From contig OX422202.1 in the NCBI GenBank assembly GCA_949130485.1, positions 605,001 to 669,000 of the forward strand: a DNA stretch of 64,000 nucleotides, read 5' to 3'. Position 1 is the first letter of the stretch, and every line of letters begins with the position of its first letter. The notes beneath the pieces were generated by a model, which was given only the letters and a program-made list of their open reading frames with translations, was not told where the DNA came from and did not search any database. The position numbers and the translations under genes were made by a program. Shown here piece by piece: positions 63,434 to 64,000 of the stretch. Source of the DNA: Agelas oroides. Its lineage: Eukaryota > Porifera > Demospongiae > Agelasida > Agelasidae.

Positions 63434-63948
63434 TCATATTTGTGAGAAAAGATGCGAGTGTCTACGCAAGTGAAATCTTACAAAGAAATCAAAAAGGGAG
63501 GGGCACAGGGAGTAAAGATGGCTGATGATGAATGTCATCCAGTCAATGTAGTACCACATCTTTCCACAAGGAATACCACGAATCATTTTAGCAGCACAGT
63601 CCTGTGAAGTAATGCCAGAACATGAAGTAATACCAGTGTGGATGCACATACACAGGCTTGCCTCTAGTCTCATTCCCAGACCAGGGTGAAGAGAAGGCTT
63701 GAGTCTGGGAATGAGGCTAGCTTGCCTCTCCATTGGATCATACCTCTGGCGTGATTCCTCCACCTGCTCCAATTGGCTTAAAACCCTCCACAGCCTGTGA
63801 GAAGCAATTCACATATCACAGTATAAATGGTGTAACTAGCTAGTCTGTCCTTGTACCTGGTTGGTGAGGACGTAAGGGAGAGGCATGATGGTGATGGAGA
63901 CAGGGGTGTTGGTGAAGATGAACTCCTGGTGTAAACACTTGAAGAAAC
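63434..63948 (-). CDS. HSD11B1-like short-chain dehydrogenase, 3' end only
   Basis: Three exons on the minus strand (63948-63857, 63794-63744, 63601-63434) give the last 103 residues; the 5' part lies beyond the right edge. The order GFFKCLHQEF, VSITIMPLPYVLTNQAVEGF, then DCAAKMIRGI and KMWYYIDWMT parallels human HSD11B1 (GFFSSIRKEY, VSITLCVLGLIDTETA, CALEIIKGG and EEVYYD). The first in-window exon is entered in phase 1. The nucleotide-binding TGxxxGxG and catalytic YxxxK would be in the missing part, so activity cannot be judged. Members of this family are ER-linked NADP(H) oxidoreductases of steroid or related carbonyls; the substrate here is unknown. The C-terminus ends with an unusual basic HLRRHSHLF run. 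Confidence 0.75.
63665..63719. mobile_element. Minimal foldback element of the TAG(C/T)CTCG-type family, 55 bp
   Basis: TAGTCTCATTCCCAGACC ... GTCTGGGAATGAGGCTA with almost no interior. Perfect 9-bp duplication GCTTGCCTC (63656-63664 and 63720-63728). In an intron of the HSD11B1-like gene. Confidence 0.85.
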
Positions 63949-64000
63949 CTGGAGAATATAGCAGAGGCATTTCACTCTCTGGATCTTCATCTGGACCTTG

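Overview
The window is animal nuclear DNA from an intron-containing, gene-dense genome. Support for an early-branching metazoan, most likely a sponge, comes from four things: a divergent POU-homeobox gene, a giant cadherin-type adhesion gene carrying TMEM132, cohesin-like and dockerin-like modules, single-copy versions of genes that vertebrates have multiplied (BRWD1/PHIP/BRWD3), and small introns packed with miniature transposons. No species can be named from the sequence alone.

Layout, left to right. (1) 3-17040 (+): the 3' part of a giant TMEM132-like/cadherin transmembrane receptor; its 5' end lies outside the window. (2) 17695-19729 (-): PSMG1, proteasome assembly chaperone 1. (3) 20012-20914 (+): TRABD, divergent from PSMG1. 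(4) 21042-28829 (-): ARMC2, 17 exons. (5) 29444-31884 (+): DHDDS, the catalytic cis-prenyltransferase for dolichol, divergent from ARMC2. (6) 31978-50935 (+): BRWD/PHIP, 34 exons. (7) 51164-53137 (+): RMC1, one exon. (8) 53616-55292 (+): a POU-homeobox factor. (9) 55646-56524 (-): an NSUN4/NSUN3-type RNA cytosine methyltransferase. (10) 56600-58849 (+): ribosomal protein S4, with a probable C/D snoRNA in its third intron. (11) 58989-62369 (-): UTP11. (12) 62502-63143 (+): a p24/TMED cargo receptor. (13) 63434 to the right edge (-): the 3' end of an HSD11B1-like short-chain dehydrogenase.

Exons were joined by reading GT..AG boundaries and requiring phase continuity. The joined lengths are 275 aa (PSMG1), 763 (ARMC2), 342 (DHDDS), 1818 (BRWD), 259 (RPS4) and 251 (UTP11), close to the usual family lengths except ARMC2, which is about 100 aa shorter than the human protein. 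The genes are mostly unrelated housekeeping functions in head-to-head pairs. Start-codon gaps are only 75 bp (NSUN/RPS4) and 132 bp (UTP11/TMED), and both gaps contain the same TGCGCATGCG palindrome.

The most unusual content is the first gene. It has three TMEM132-type ectodomain units in series; the first two are each followed by a cohesin-like domain, a dockerin-like paired calcium loop and cadherin repeats, and all of this except the third unit lies in one exon of more than 10.7 kb. The second is a family of short foldback elements with TAG...CTA ends and perfect 9-bp target-site duplications; eight clear copies were found, all in introns. The third is the repeated use of CA microsatellites as 3' splice sites.
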